Below, piece by piece: positions 16,289-24,848 of a stretch of 36,424 nucleotides of DNA. Source of the stretch: 66-474 sp040255405 (lineage in GTDB: Bacteria; Pseudomonadota; Gammaproteobacteria; Xanthomonadales; Rhodanobacteraceae); contig JBDZUX010000030.1 in assembly GCA_040255405.1 (NCBI GenBank), positions 1 through 36,424 of the forward strand, written 5' to 3'. A program made the translations under genes and the position numbers. The notes beneath the pieces were generated by a model. That model saw only the letters and a list, made by a program, of their open reading frames with translations, had not been told where the DNA came from and did not search any database. The stretch's first letter is position 1. Every line of letters starts with the position of its first letter.

Positions 16289-16875
16289 AGCCGGCGCTGC
16301 TCATCGCCCTGCTCGCGGGAACGAGCGTCCTGCCGGCAACACCGCCCGACTCGGGCGCGCACACCTGGTCGATCGATGCCGCCCGATCGCAAGCGCAATT
16401 CAGCGTGCGCAAGCTGCTGTTCGCCCACGTGCGCGGCACGTTTCCCGGGGTTTTCGGGACGCTGCGCCGCACCGACACCCACTCCGGCACGGACCTGGTG
16501 CAGGTCGATGCCACGCTCGATGTCGCCGGCCTCGAAATGGACGACGCCGATGCGCGCGTGCACGCGCTCGGTCCCCGCTTTTTCGACGCGGCCCGCTTCC
16601 CGGTCATCCGTTTCGACTCCGATCCATTCCCGCTGGACGAACTGGCGGGTGGCGGCACGTTGCGGGGCCTGCTGACCCTGCATGGGGAAAGCCGCCCGGT
16701 GCACCTCGCCTTGTTGCCCTCGGAGTGCCCGCACCAGCCGCTGGCCTGCGCGATCCGGGTGCGGGGTGTGATCGTGCGCTCGCGCTTCGGGATGGGCGCA
16801 TGGCGCGGCGTGCTTGCGGACAAGGTGGAACTGGATCTGCGGATCAGCCTTGGCGAGCCGGCGGCGGCGCATTGA
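16276..16875 (+). CDS. YceI-family periplasmic protein
   Basis: A 199-residue exported protein with a lipocalin-like YceI fold; relatives bind isoprenoid or amphiphilic ligands. The signal peptide is MVALKPALLIALLAGTSVLPA. The family pattern follows: HTWSIDAARSQAQFSVRKLLF near the start, then VRGTFPGVFGTL and the conserved segment around FFDAARFPVIRFDSD, with GTLRGLLTLHGESRPV near the end. The ATG at 16276 lies within the sixA-like gene, a 13-nt overlap that suggests coupling. Its ligand is unknown. No cytochrome b561 gene, a frequent YceI neighbour, is present. Confidence 0.86.
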   Translation: MVALKPALLIALLAGTSVLPATPPDSGAHTWSIDAARSQAQFSVRKLLFAHVRGTFPGVFGTLRRTDTHSGTDLVQVDATLDVAGLEMDDADARVHALGPRFFDAARFPVIRFDSDPFPLDELAGGGTLRGLLTLHGESRPVHLALLPSECPHQPLACAIRVRGVIVRSRFGMGAWRGVLADKVELDLRISLGEPAAAH

Positions 16876-16885
16876 CAGCCCCCGT

Positions 16886-18736
16886 ATGATCCGGGCGATG
16901 CTGAAACCTTCGCGCGCAAAATTCGGCGTGTGCATGTGCGCCCTGACGCTGCTGCTGCTCGCGGGCTGCGCGCCGCTTTCCACCAAGCGCATCCAGCGCG
17001 CCGACCACATCGTCGCCCTGACGGCGGACAGCCGCATCGATTGCCAAAACGCCGATCGGTGCGCCAAACCCTCGCCGTTCCTCGCGCAGGCCGATCGCGC
17101 GATCGCCGACTCCAGCCCCGGGCATCCGCGCAATACCGTCACGCTGCTCAACGTCGGCCAGAACGCGCTGGTGGCGCGCCTCAACCTGATCCGGGGCGCC
17201 CGAAAATCCATCGACATCCAGACCTACATCTGGTCCAAGGACGACGCCGGCATGCTGGTGCTGGACGAGCTGGTGCAGGCGGCGCGGCGCGGCGTGCAGG
17301 TACGCATCCTCGCCGATCAACTCGGCTCGTTGAACGACCCGCAACTGCTGTCGCGGCTGGCGCGCGCCAGCGTGAACCTGCACATCAAGTTGTACAACCC
17401 GACCTTCGACAGCGCCCGCAGCAATTACATCGAATACGCGGCGAGCGTGTTGTGCTGCTTTCACAAGTTCAACCAGCGGATGCACAACAAACTGTTCCTG
17501 GTGGATGACGAGGTCGGCGTCGTGGGCGGCCGCAATTACGCCAACAGTTACTACGACTGGGATCCGCAGATGGATTTCCTGGATCGCGACGTGCTGGTGG
17601 CGGGACCCGCCGGGCGCCAGATGGAAAAAAGCTTCGACCTCTTCTGGCAAAACCATCGCGCGGTGCCGCTGACGCACCTGAGGGACGTCAACGCCCGGAT
17701 CCTGAAACATCCATTCGATGCCCAGCCCTGGATGGAGCCCGTCTTTGCCGATCCGCAGCGGGTGGCATCCGCGCGTGCGGACGCGGAAGACCCCCAGTGG
17801 CTGGCGGACAACCTGCTCGACCACAGCCTGGACGTCGGGCTGGTCGATTACTTCTACGACCTGCCCTCGAAGGCCGAAGCGGTGCACGGGCCGGACTCGC
17901 GCGAACTGACGCGCGACCTCATGAAGATGTTGTCGGACGCGCACGATCAAGTCGTGCTGCAGACACCCTACCTGGTGCTGACGCGCCGTGCCGGGGAAAT
18001 CTTCAAGGCGCTGCAAAAAAAACAGCCGCCGGTCGCGGTGGTCGTATCCACCAATTCGCTGGCCTCCACCGATGCGATCGGGGTGTATGCGCTGTCCTAC
18101 AAGCACCACAAGAAATACCTCGTGGACTATGGTTTCCGAATCCACGAGTTGATGCCGCATCCCGCCGACGCCGCCGCAATGCTCGGCGACTATTACCGCC
18201 TGTCCGGTTTCGGGTCGGAGGCATCCTCGGCGCATCGCGGCGGCCGCGCGCCGATCGAACCGGGCAGTCCCGGCCCGCGCATCAGCCTGCACGCGAAATC
18301 GCTGGTGGTGGACGGTCGCATCGCGATGGTCGGCTCGCACAATTTCGACCCGCGTTCGGCCGACTACAACACCGAGGGCGGCATCATCATCGACGACCCG
18401 GCGTTTGCCGACCAGCTGCGCGCGGTGATCCTGCGCGACGCTGCGCCGCAGAACGCGTGGCTGGTTGCGCCACGGCACCCGATTCCGATCATCGGCGACG
18501 TCAGCCGGGCGATCGGCGACGTCTCGCGCAAGCTGCCGATTTTCGACATCTGGCCGTGGGCCTACGCCACCAGCTACCAGTTGAAGCCCGGCTGCCAACC
18601 GGTGCCCGCCACCGACCCGGATTTCCTGAAATGCTGGGAACCGGTCGGCGACTTTCCGCAAGTCAACCTGTCGCTCACTGCCATCATCACGCGTTTCATC
18701 ACCGCGTTCGGCGCAGGCATCCAGGGGATCCTCTAG
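16886..18736 (+). CDS. Phospholipase D-family lipoprotein (cardiolipin synthase-like)
   Basis: A 616-residue PLD-superfamily protein with two intact HKD motifs: MHNKLFLVDDE (His200, Lys202, Asp207) and LHAKSLVVDG (His469, Lys471, Asp476). The N-terminus ends in LLLLAGC, a lipobox with Cys28, so it is probably a lipid-anchored protein facing the periplasm. The nearest recognised group is ClsC/YmdC, which makes cardiolipin with a partner acyltransferase-like protein; no such partner is next to it. Two ATG codons (16886 and 16898) are possible, neither with a good Shine-Dalgarno, and the second gives the more usual signal length. Headgroup specificity cannot be read from the sequence. Confidence 0.88.
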   Translation: MIRAMLKPSRAKFGVCMCALTLLLLAGCAPLSTKRIQRADHIVALTADSRIDCQNADRCAKPSPFLAQADRAIADSSPGHPRNTVTLLNVGQNALVARLNLIRGARKSIDIQTYIWSKDDAGMLVLDELVQAARRGVQVRILADQLGSLNDPQLLSRLARASVNLHIKLYNPTFDSARSNYIEYAASVLCCFHKFNQRMHNKLFLVDDEVGVVGGRNYANSYYDWDPQMDFLDRDVLVAGPAGRQMEKSFDLFWQNHRAVPLTHLRDVNARILKHPFDAQPWMEPVFADPQRVASARADAEDPQWLADNLLDHSLDVGLVDYFYDLPSKAEAVHGPDSRELTRDLMKMLSDAHDQVVLQTPYLVLTRRAGEIFKALQKKQPPVAVVVSTNSLASTDAIGVYALSYKHHKKYLVDYGFRIHELMPHPADAAAMLGDYYRLSGFGSEASSAHRGGRAPIEPGSPGPRISLHAKSLVVDGRIAMVGSHNFDPRSADYNTEGGIIIDDPAFADQLRAVILRDAAPQNAWLVAPRHPIPIIGDVSRAIGDVSRKLPIFDIWPWAYATSYQLKPGCQPVPATDPDFLKCWEPVGDFPQVNLSLTAIITRFITAFGAGIQGIL

Positions 18737-18931
18737 GTTTGCGTTCACCCATGCACGCCGCGCTCCAAGCGTACGCGGGTCGTGCAGGTCCGGTGCCCCG
18801 CTGGATACCGGAACGGCCTTCCACGGCCTGACTCTTCACCAAAGCCGCTGCGCAGGTGACCAATGATTGACGGGCCAAAGGCAGGTCGGTAGGCTGGCGC
18901 ATTCTGCCGCCCCAGTTCGAGGATTCAAGCC

Positions 18932-19507
18932 ATGCCGATGGACATCAACATCCAGTTGAGCGATGACGACCTGCAGTTCTTCGTCAAGGGCATGCATGAG
19001 GTCGAGGCCGGCATCCAGAACCAGAATCCCGACAAGATCATCACCGCCGCGCAGGCGCTGCTGGACGAGACCCGTGGCGCCCAGCAGGCGCCGCCGTTCA
19101 TCGCCGAGCGCCTCGGCAGCGTCGAATCCCTGATTTCGATGGCCGGCGACGTAGGCTTCAACCTGCCCGACGAGGACCGCCACCGCGTGTTGGCGGCGCT
19201 GGCCTACCTGGCCAATCCCGAGGATTCCATCCCCGACCGGGTGCCGGTGCTCGGCTTCCTCGACGACGCGATCATGATCGAGTTGTGCCGTCGCGACCTC
19301 CAATTCGAAATCGAGGCCTACGACGATTTCTGCGGGTGGCGCAACGACGAGGCGCGCGCGCGCGGCGAGGATCCGGCCAAGCTGATGGTGCAACGCGCCG
19401 ACTGGGCCGACGCCCGCGCCGCCGAGGCCATCGCCCGCATGCACCGCCGCCGCCGCGATTCCTACGCCAGCGGCGCATGGAAACCGACGCTGTTCAAGGT
19501 CGGGTAA
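18932..19507 (+). CDS. DUF1232 (YkvA) domain protein
   Basis: A 191-residue soluble protein. The middle contains the DUF1232 signature YLANPEDSIPDRVPVLGFLDDA (about 90-111), here without the strongly hydrophobic flanks seen in membrane-bound YkvA relatives. The N-terminal 80 residues are helical and acidic; the C-terminal 40 are rich in Arg and end in a basic stretch. The ATG at 18932 has GAGG about 10 nt upstream. It stands alone between the PLD gene (195 bp upstream) and a cluster of intergenic repeats. No function is established for the family. Confidence 0.82.
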   Translation: MPMDINIQLSDDDLQFFVKGMHEVEAGIQNQNPDKIITAAQALLDETRGAQQAPPFIAERLGSVESLISMAGDVGFNLPDEDRHRVLAALAYLANPEDSIPDRVPVLGFLDDAIMIELCRRDLQFEIEAYDDFCGWRNDEARARGEDPAKLMVQRADWADARAAEAIARMHRRRRDSYASGAWKPTLFKVG

Positions 19508-19531
19508 ACCGCGGCGTCACCGGTTGCTCGC

Positions 19532-19614
19532 AGGTTGGGCTGACGCCGGCTTCATCGGCGGAAACCCAACATCATCAAGCAGCAGCCGTTGGGCTTCATT
19601 GCATTCAGCCCAAC
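19532..19614. repeat. GTTGGGCT / AGCCCAAC intergenic repeat
   Basis: AGGTTGGGCTG (19532-19542) is followed by a hairpin in which GTTGGGCTTC (19588) pairs with CAGCCCAAC (19606-19614). The same words occur at the right end of the window (36363 onward). It lies just downstream of the DUF1232 gene and contains no gene. Confidence 0.6.
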
Positions 19615-19625
19615 TACGGACTGGC

Positions 19626-19752
19626 CGTCATTCCGGGACCGCGCGACAGCACGGAATCGGTTTCGCGGCTATCGCATGTTCGAGTCAAACGGCGAATCGC
19701 GTCAACGCGTCAAACGATTCCGGATCGCCGCTGGGCGGCGTCCGGAATGACG
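19626..19752. repeat. CGTCATTCC / GGAATGACG intergenic element, 127 bp
   Basis: CGTCATTCCGG (19626-19636) and CCGGAATGACG (19742-19752) are perfect 11-bp inverted ends. The interior has no gene. It is the same family as 2659-2819, though the interiors do not look alike. Together with the neighbouring repeat it fills most of the 300 bp between the converging DUF1232 and thiolase genes. Confidence 0.68.
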
Positions 19753-19807
19753 AGATCATGAGGCCATCTTCGTGTGGCGTATGGAGAACCACGCCAGACC
19801 TTTGCAG

Positions 19808-21094
19808 TCATGGCCGCTCCATGATCGCGACCACACCCATGCCGCCCGCGGTGCAGATGGATATCAGGCCGCGGCCCGAGCCCTTCTGCGCCAGCAGTTT
19901 CGCGAGCGTCGCCACGATCCGCGCGCCGGTGGCGGCGAACGGGTGGCCGGTCGCAAGGCTCGATCCATGCACGTTGATCTTCGCCGGGTCGATCGCGCCC
20001 AGCGGCGCGGCCAGACCGAGACGGTTCCGGCAATAATCCGCCGACTCCCACGCGCGCAACTGGCACAGCACCTGCGCGGCAAAGGCTTCGTGGATTTCAT
20101 AGAAGTCGAAATCCTGCAGGGTCAGTCCCGCGCGTTGCAGCATCCGCGGCACCGCGATGGTCGGCGCCATCAGCAGCCCCTCCCCGTGCACGTAATCGAC
20201 GCCCGCGACTTGCGCGAACGTGAGGTACGCCAGCACTGGCAGCTTGCGTGCCGCGGCCCAGTCGTCGCTGGCCAGCAGCACCGCCGCCGCGCCATCGGAC
20301 AAGGCGGATGAGTTGCCGGCCGTGAGCGTCCCCTGCCCCGAGCTGCGATCGAATGCCGGTTTCAACGCGGCCAGTTTTTCCAGCGTGGTGTCGGCGCGCA
20401 ACAGGTTGTCGCGCGCCACGCCGCGAAACGGAACCACCAGGTCATCGAAGAAGCCGGTGTCGTAGGCGGCCGCGAGCTTGCGATGGCTTTCCAGCGCCCA
20501 CCGGTCCTGCTCGGCGCGGCCAATCTTCCACTCGCGCGCCATCTTCTCGCAGTGCTGGCCCATCGAAAGGCCCGTGCGCGGCTCGACCACACCGGGCACC
20601 TGCGGTTTCAATTCGCGCAGGCGGAAGCCGCGCGTCGCGGCGCGCAGTTTCTGACCGAAGGTTTTCGCACGATTCAAATCCAGCAGGCGTTGCTGCAGGC
20701 GATTGGAATAGGTCAACGGCACCTGGCTGGTGGTATCCGAGCCGCCGCCGATGCCGGCCTCGATCTGGCCGGTCGCGATTTTCTGCGCAATCAGGATCGC
20801 GTTGTCGAGCGAGGTGCCGCACGCGCGCGCGGTGGTGAAGCCGGGCGTCGTCATCGCGAGACCGGACGATTGCAGCGCTTCGCGCGCGAGGTTCCAGTCG
20901 GCCGGATGCTTCATCACCGCGCCGAACGCGACCTCGCCCAGCTCCAGGCCGTGCAGGCCGAACTTCTCGACCAGCGTGCCCAGCACTTCCACGCTCATCC
21001 CGAAATTGCCGAGATCGGCGTACGCGGTATCGCGCTTGCAGAACGGGATGCGGGTGCCGCCGAGCACGGCGACGCGGCGAGTTTGGGGGATCAT
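19808..21094 (-). CDS. Acetyl-CoA acetyl/acyltransferase (FadI-type thiolase)
   Basis: A 428-residue thiolase that cleaves 3-ketoacyl-CoA or condenses acetyl-CoA. Catalytic residues are complete: Cys92 in TARACGTSLD (nucleophile), His335 in HEAFAAQVL, His384 in GHPFAATGAR and Cys414 in CTAGGMG. The insert with NRAKTFGQKLRAATRGFRLREL matches the FadI subgroup (anaerobic beta-oxidation type) better than FadA or PhaA. The ATG at 21094 has AGGAG 8 nt upstream. No fadJ or other fatty-acid gene is adjacent, so it appears to be expressed alone. Degradative versus biosynthetic use cannot be decided here. Confidence 0.92.
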   Translation of the reverse strand: MIPQTRRVAVLGGTRIPFCKRDTAYADLGNFGMSVEVLGTLVEKFGLHGLELGEVAFGAVMKHPADWNLAREALQSSGLAMTTPGFTTARACGTSLDNAILIAQKIATGQIEAGIGGGSDTTSQVPLTYSNRLQQRLLDLNRAKTFGQKLRAATRGFRLRELKPQVPGVVEPRTGLSMGQHCEKMAREWKIGRAEQDRWALESHRKLAAAYDTGFFDDLVVPFRGVARDNLLRADTTLEKLAALKPAFDRSSGQGTLTAGNSSALSDGAAAVLLASDDWAAARKLPVLAYLTFAQVAGVDYVHGEGLLMAPTIAVPRMLQRAGLTLQDFDFYEIHEAFAAQVLCQLRAWESADYCRNRLGLAAPLGAIDPAKINVHGSSLATGHPFAATGARIVATLAKLLAQKGSGRGLISICTAGGMGVVAIMERP

Positions 21095-21125
21095 GTTGCG
21101 GGCTCCTGGAGGCTCGGGATTTCAT

Positions 21126-21229
21126 TGTAGGAGCGCGCCCGCGCGCGGGCCGTGCTTCAGACGCCTGACGCCGATTCACGCGTTTCTCGCAATCGACGGG
21201 GTTTGGTCGCCTGCAGGCAGGCTCCTACA
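21126..21229. repeat. TGTAGGAGC / GCTCCTACA REP-like element
   Basis: TGTAGGAGC (21126-21134) and GCTCCTACA (21221-21229) are perfect 9-bp inverted ends around about 86 bp with a further GC-rich palindrome next to the left end. TGTAGGAGC ends are typical of REP elements in pseudomonads and relatives. The right end contains the stop codon of the adjacent GNAT gene. Confidence 0.68.
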
Positions 21230-21695
21230 CGAGGATCGAGAACCCGCGCCGCAACATTTTGTACGCCTCTTCCTCCATGCCGAGCGAGGCGTAGGTTTGC
21301 CGCGCACGCGCGTTGTCGCGTTCGACATACAGGCGCAAGCCGACCGCGCCCGCCGCGCGCGCGCGTCGTTCGACTTCCGCGTACAAGGCGCGAAACACGC
21401 CGCCGCGGCGCGCGGCGGGCGTCACGTACACGCTCTGGAACCACCACCAGTCGCCGTTGCGCCAGTCGCTCCATTCGTAGGTGATCAGCAGGCAACCGGC
21501 CGGCTCGCCGTCGCGTTCGGCGATCAGGTAGAACCCGCGTCGCGGATCGTCGAACACCGCCTGCGTGCCGCGGGTCAGCACCGCCCGATCCAGCGTCTTG
21601 TGCTCGGTCTCCGATGCCATCGCGACGTTGCAGTCGACCAGGAACGGAATGTCGGAAACCTTCGCCGTGCGGACATCGACTGCCATCGCCATCAT
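21225..21695 (-). CDS. GNAT-family N-acetyltransferase coupled to ntrC
   Basis: A 156-residue GNAT protein, expected to acetylate an amine with acetyl-CoA. The core strand WWWFQSVYVTPAARRGGVFRALY contains the pyrophosphate-binding turn (here RRGGVF), and LRLYVERDNARARQTYASLGM is the C-terminal half that binds the CoA arm. The ATG at 21695 overlaps the ntrC stop (ATGA) and has GAGGAAGG directly upstream, so it is translated as the third gene of ntrB-ntrC. An ATG at 21692 is equally possible. The stop codon lies inside a REP-like repeat, so the last residues may have been set by insertion of that element. The substrate is unknown. Confidence 0.86.
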   Translation of the reverse strand: MMAMAVDVRTAKVSDIPFLVDCNVAMASETEHKTLDRAVLTRGTQAVFDDPRRGFYLIAERDGEPAGCLLITYEWSDWRNGDWWWFQSVYVTPAARRGGVFRALYAEVERRARAAGAVGLRLYVERDNARARQTYASLGMEEEAYKMLRRGFSILV

Positions 21696-23104
21696 CCTTC
21701 CTCGTTGGTTCCGCCGCGCCGCGGACGCGAGCTGCCCAGTTTGCGCGTCAGCGTATTGCGCCCCAGCCCCAGTGCTTTCGCCGCGTGCTGCCGATGGCCA
21801 TCGTGCGCCGCCAACGCAGCGTCCAGCAGCACGCGCTCGAAGCGTTCGCGTGCGTGGGCGTGCAAGTCTTCCGCGCCGGCGGCGAGCTCCGCATCGGCCC
21901 ATGCGCGCAGCGCCGATTCCCAGGGCAGGCTCGCTGCCGCCGACCACGGACGCATGGGCGTACTGGCCTCGTCGAGGTCTTCGCGCCGGATCGTCGCACC
22001 GGGCGCGATCACTGCAAGCCGGCGGCACAGGTTTTCCAGTTGCCGCACGTTGCCGGGAAAGTCCATCTTCCCCAGCGCCTGCAACGCCGCCTGCGCGAAG
22101 TGCTTGTCGGGCAGTTTCAGGTCCTGCGCCGCAGCGGCGAGAAACTGTTTCGCCAGCAGCGGGATGTCGGCGCGGCGGTCGCGCAACGCGGGCAGGTGGA
22201 TGCGCAGCACGTCGAGACGATGCATCAGGTCGGCGCGAAATTCGCCCCGCGCGACCTTGGCGTCGAGATCCTGATGCGTCGCCGCCAGCACGCGCACGTC
22301 GCTGCGGATCAGTTCGCGCCCGCCCACGCGATAGAACTCGCCCCCGGCCAGCACGCGCAGCAGTCGCGTCTGCAGCGCCAACGGCATGTCGCCGATTTCA
22401 TCGAGGAACAGCGTGCCGCCTTCGGCTTGTTCGAAGCGTCCGGCCATGCGCCGTTGCGCCCCGGTGAAGGCGCCGGCCTCGTGACCGAACAATTCCGACT
22501 CCAGCAGTTCCGCGGGGATCGCGGCGGTGTTGAGCGCGACGAACGGCCGCGCGCGGCGCGCGCTTTCCTGGTGCAGTGCGCGCGCGACCAGTTCCTTGCC
22601 GGTGCCGGTTTCGCCGGTGATCAGCACGTTCAAGTCGCTGGCCGCGACCCGTCCGATCAGACGGAACACGCCGCGCATCGGCGCGCTTTCGCCAAGCAAC
22701 GCGTGACGCGGCGTCGGTGCATCGGCCACGGCCTTCGTTTGTTCCGATTCGTGCAGGGCGCGTTGCACCGCCGCCACGGCCTGCGCGAGATCGAAGGGCT
22801 TGGGCAGGTAATCGGTAGCACCTTCGCGATACGCCGCAGCGGTGGTCGCGATGTCGGTGAAGGCGCTCATCACGATCACCGGCAACGCCGGATGCGTGGC
22901 CTTGATGTCGCGGAGCAAGACGAGGCCGTTCGTGCCGGGAAGGCGCACGTCGCACACCACCAGTTTCGGCGTGCCCCGGCGCAACGCGGCTCGCGCGCCT
23001 TCGGCGTCGGCGAATTCAGCGACTTCGTGGCCGGCTTCGCGCAGCGCCGTCGCCAGCACGAAGCGCACCGCCCGATCGTCGTCGACGACGAGGATTGCGC
23101 TCAT
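21692..23104 (-). CDS. ntrC: Nitrogen regulator NtrC (sigma-54-dependent response regulator)
   Basis: A 470-residue activator of nitrogen-assimilation genes. The receiver domain (1-120) has Asp9/Asp10, phospho-acceptor Asp52 and Lys102. The AAA+ domain (about 135-370) has Walker A GETGTGKE (164-171), the sigma-54-contacting loop GAFTGA (211-216) and Walker B TLFLDEIGD. The C-terminus is a Fis-type helix-turn-helix (HRQHAAKALGLGRNTLTRKLG). The ATG at 23104 overlaps the ntrB stop by 4 nt. Matching operators lie before ntrB and glnA, so the likely targets include its own operon and the glnA set in this window. Confidence 0.96.
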   Translation of the reverse strand: MSAILVVDDDRAVRFVLATALREAGHEVAEFADAEGARAALRRGTPKLVVCDVRLPGTNGLVLLRDIKATHPALPVIVMSAFTDIATTAAAYREGATDYLPKPFDLAQAVAAVQRALHESEQTKAVADAPTPRHALLGESAPMRGVFRLIGRVAASDLNVLITGETGTGKELVARALHQESARRARPFVALNTAAIPAELLESELFGHEAGAFTGAQRRMAGRFEQAEGGTLFLDEIGDMPLALQTRLLRVLAGGEFYRVGGRELIRSDVRVLAATHQDLDAKVARGEFRADLMHRLDVLRIHLPALRDRRADIPLLAKQFLAAAAQDLKLPDKHFAQAALQALGKMDFPGNVRQLENLCRRLAVIAPGATIRREDLDEASTPMRPWSAAASLPWESALRAWADAELAAGAEDLHAHARERFERVLLDAALAAHDGHRQHAAKALGLGRNTLTRKLGSSRPRRGGTNEEG

Positions 23105-24120
23105 CCGGGTTCTCCCGCGCGCGGCCGGCGCGGCAACAGCAACACGAAACAGGCGCCTACCGCACGCGGCCAAAGGGTCAGGTCGCCGCCGTGTTCACGG
23201 GCGATTTCGCGCGCCAGCGCGAGACCGAGGCCGGTGCCGTCGGCACGCCCCGACACCATCGGTTCGAACAATGTCGCGGCGATCGCCTCGGGTACGCCGT
23301 CGCCGTCGTCCTCGACCTCGATGCGCAGCGCCGGCACGCGCTGGCCGTGCGCATCGCGCCAACCGGCTTCGGCGCGACTGCGCAGGACGATGCGCGTCGC
23401 GTGGGCTTCCGCGGCGTTGCGCACCAGGTTCAAGGTCGCCTGCAGCAACCGGTCGGGGTCGCCGTGCCACGCGGGCAGGCTCGGATCGTAGTCCCGCGCC
23501 ACGGCGACATCGCCGCGTTCGGTCCGCAGCAGTTCCGACGCGCGTTCGAGGATTGCGTGCACGTTGACCACGCGCGTCGCCATCGTGCTGCGCGTGCCCA
23601 GCAGGCGTTCGGCCAGGGTCGCGAGCCGCGCCGACTCCTCGCGGATCAGTTGCGCCAGGCTGCGCTCGCGCGCAGCGCCGGCGCGTTGTTCCAGCAACTG
23701 GGCCGCGCCCGAGATCGCCGCCAACGGGTTGCGGATTTCGTGCGCGAAACCGCGCAACGATTCGGACACGCGCGATGCATCCGGGATCGGCGCAGCCGGA
23801 TGCACTTCGACCCACACGCCGGCGTGTCCGGGCGTGAACGTGAAGTCCAGCCGTGCCTCGCGACCCGGCATCGCGCATACCGTGGCATCGCGCAGGTGCA
23901 GGGTGGCGCCTTGTCGCAGCGCCCGCACCGCACACTCGTGCAGGCGTGCGCCCGCTGGTTGGAGGACGGCGAGCGTGTGGCCCGCGACCCGCGAAAGCCC
24001 GAATCCGGTGTGTTCGACAAACGCCGGGTTGGCCTGCGCCACCCGCAACGCCGCGTCCAGCCCAGCCACCCCGGTGGTGAGTTCGTCGATCGATCCGGCA
24101 TCCGGGTTGGTGCATGGCAT
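23101..24120 (-). CDS. ntrB: Nitrogen sensor kinase/phosphatase NtrB
   Basis: A 339-residue soluble histidine kinase that phosphorylates NtrC under nitrogen limitation and, with PII, dephosphorylates it when nitrogen is ample. An N-terminal PAS-like domain (about 10-110) precedes the H-box GFAHEIRNPLAA with His127. The catalytic domain has the N-box LNLVRNAAEA (Asn235), VEDDGDGVPE and TGLGLALAREIAREHGG. The segment RDYDPSLPAWHGDPDRLLQ is typical of NtrB. There is no membrane segment. The ATG at 24120 directly abuts an NtrC-type site, leaving almost no room for a leader; only GGTG, 2 nt upstream, could act as Shine-Dalgarno. alkB ends 68 bp upstream. Confidence 0.94.
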   Translation of the reverse strand: MPCTNPDAGSIDELTTGVAGLDAALRVAQANPAFVEHTGFGLSRVAGHTLAVLQPAGARLHECAVRALRQGATLHLRDATVCAMPGREARLDFTFTPGHAGVWVEVHPAAPIPDASRVSESLRGFAHEIRNPLAAISGAAQLLEQRAGAARERSLAQLIREESARLATLAERLLGTRSTMATRVVNVHAILERASELLRTERGDVAVARDYDPSLPAWHGDPDRLLQATLNLVRNAAEAHATRIVLRSRAEAGWRDAHGQRVPALRIEVEDDGDGVPEAIAATLFEPMVSGRADGTGLGLALAREIAREHGGDLTLWPRAVGACFVLLLPRRPRAGEPG

Positions 24121-24153
24121 TGCACCAATCTAGTGCTTGATCCGCACCGGTGC
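24121..24153 (-). promoter_or_regulatory. NtrC-type operator sites before ntrB
   Basis: TGCACCAATCTAGTGCT (24121-24137) matches the NtrC consensus TGCAC(C/T)-N5-(A/G)GTGCA except at the last base. GCACCGGTGC (24144-24153), a compact palindrome of the same half-sites, follows. The position right at the ntrB start suggests repression of ntrBC by its own product rather than activation at a distance. Confidence 0.65.
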
Positions 24154-24188
24154 AACGCATCCTGCGGCCGCTCGGGGCTTGACGGCTG

Positions 24189-24848
24189 CTAGCGCGCCAC
24201 GCGGAATGTCAAGTTGTAACGCCGCTCACCGGTCAGGGGACGTTTGCCGGCCTTGACCGGCAGCACGCCGTGGTAGCGCATCCGCGAAGGGCCGCCCCAG
24301 ACCACCACGTCGCCGTGAACGAGCGGCACGCGCCGCTGTGGTTCGCGCCGCGCGAGCCCGCCGAACAGGAACGTGGCCGGCAGCCCCAGCGATACCGACA
24401 CGATCGGGGCGCGGCGATCGCGTTCATCCTGGTCCTGGTGCAGGGTGAGGCGCGCGCCGATTTCGTAACGGTTGATCAGGCACACGTCGGGGGCGTATTC
24501 ATCGAAGCCCGCTGCCCGTGCGGCCGCGCGCGCGAGCCGGACCAACGGCCCAGGCATCGTCGGCCACGGCTTGCCCGTTTCGGGATCGATGGCCGCATAG
24601 CGGTAGCCGCGGCGGTCGCTGAACCAGCCGACCTCACCGCAGTTCGTCATCGCCACCGACATGGTCTTGCCACCGGGCGTGACGAGGTGCCGGAATGGCG
24701 ACAACGCCGCGATGCGTTCGATTTCACGGAACAACGCGCGGGCATGATCGAGGGCGAAGCCGCGCAGCACCCACGCACCGGGCGCGAGCTGCTCGCGCGC
24801 CCCCGCGGGCGGTGGGTCCTCGAACAGGGCAAGGTTGGCAGCAGACAT
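24189..24848 (-). CDS. alkB: DNA oxidative demethylase AlkB
   Basis: A 219-residue Fe(II)/2-oxoglutarate dioxygenase that removes 1-methyladenine and 3-methylcytosine from DNA or RNA by oxidation. The iron ligands are His137 and Asp139 in LTLHQDQDE and His193 in MRYHGV; 2-oxoglutarate-binding Arg residues are in RRYNLTFR near the C-terminus. LINRYEIGARL and the base-binding lid region match E. coli AlkB in length and order. The ATG at 24848 is preferred because it gives the normal length; an in-frame ATG 87 nt upstream would add residues unlike the family. It precedes ntrB in the same direction by 68 bp. There is no ada-type gene nearby. Confidence 0.94.
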   Translation of the reverse strand: MSAANLALFEDPPPAGAREQLAPGAWVLRGFALDHARALFREIERIAALSPFRHLVTPGGKTMSVAMTNCGEVGWFSDRRGYRYAAIDPETGKPWPTMPGPLVRLARAAARAAGFDEYAPDVCLINRYEIGARLTLHQDQDERDRRAPIVSVSLGLPATFLFGGLARREPQRRVPLVHGDVVVWGGPSRMRYHGVLPVKAGKRPLTGERRYNLTFRVAR

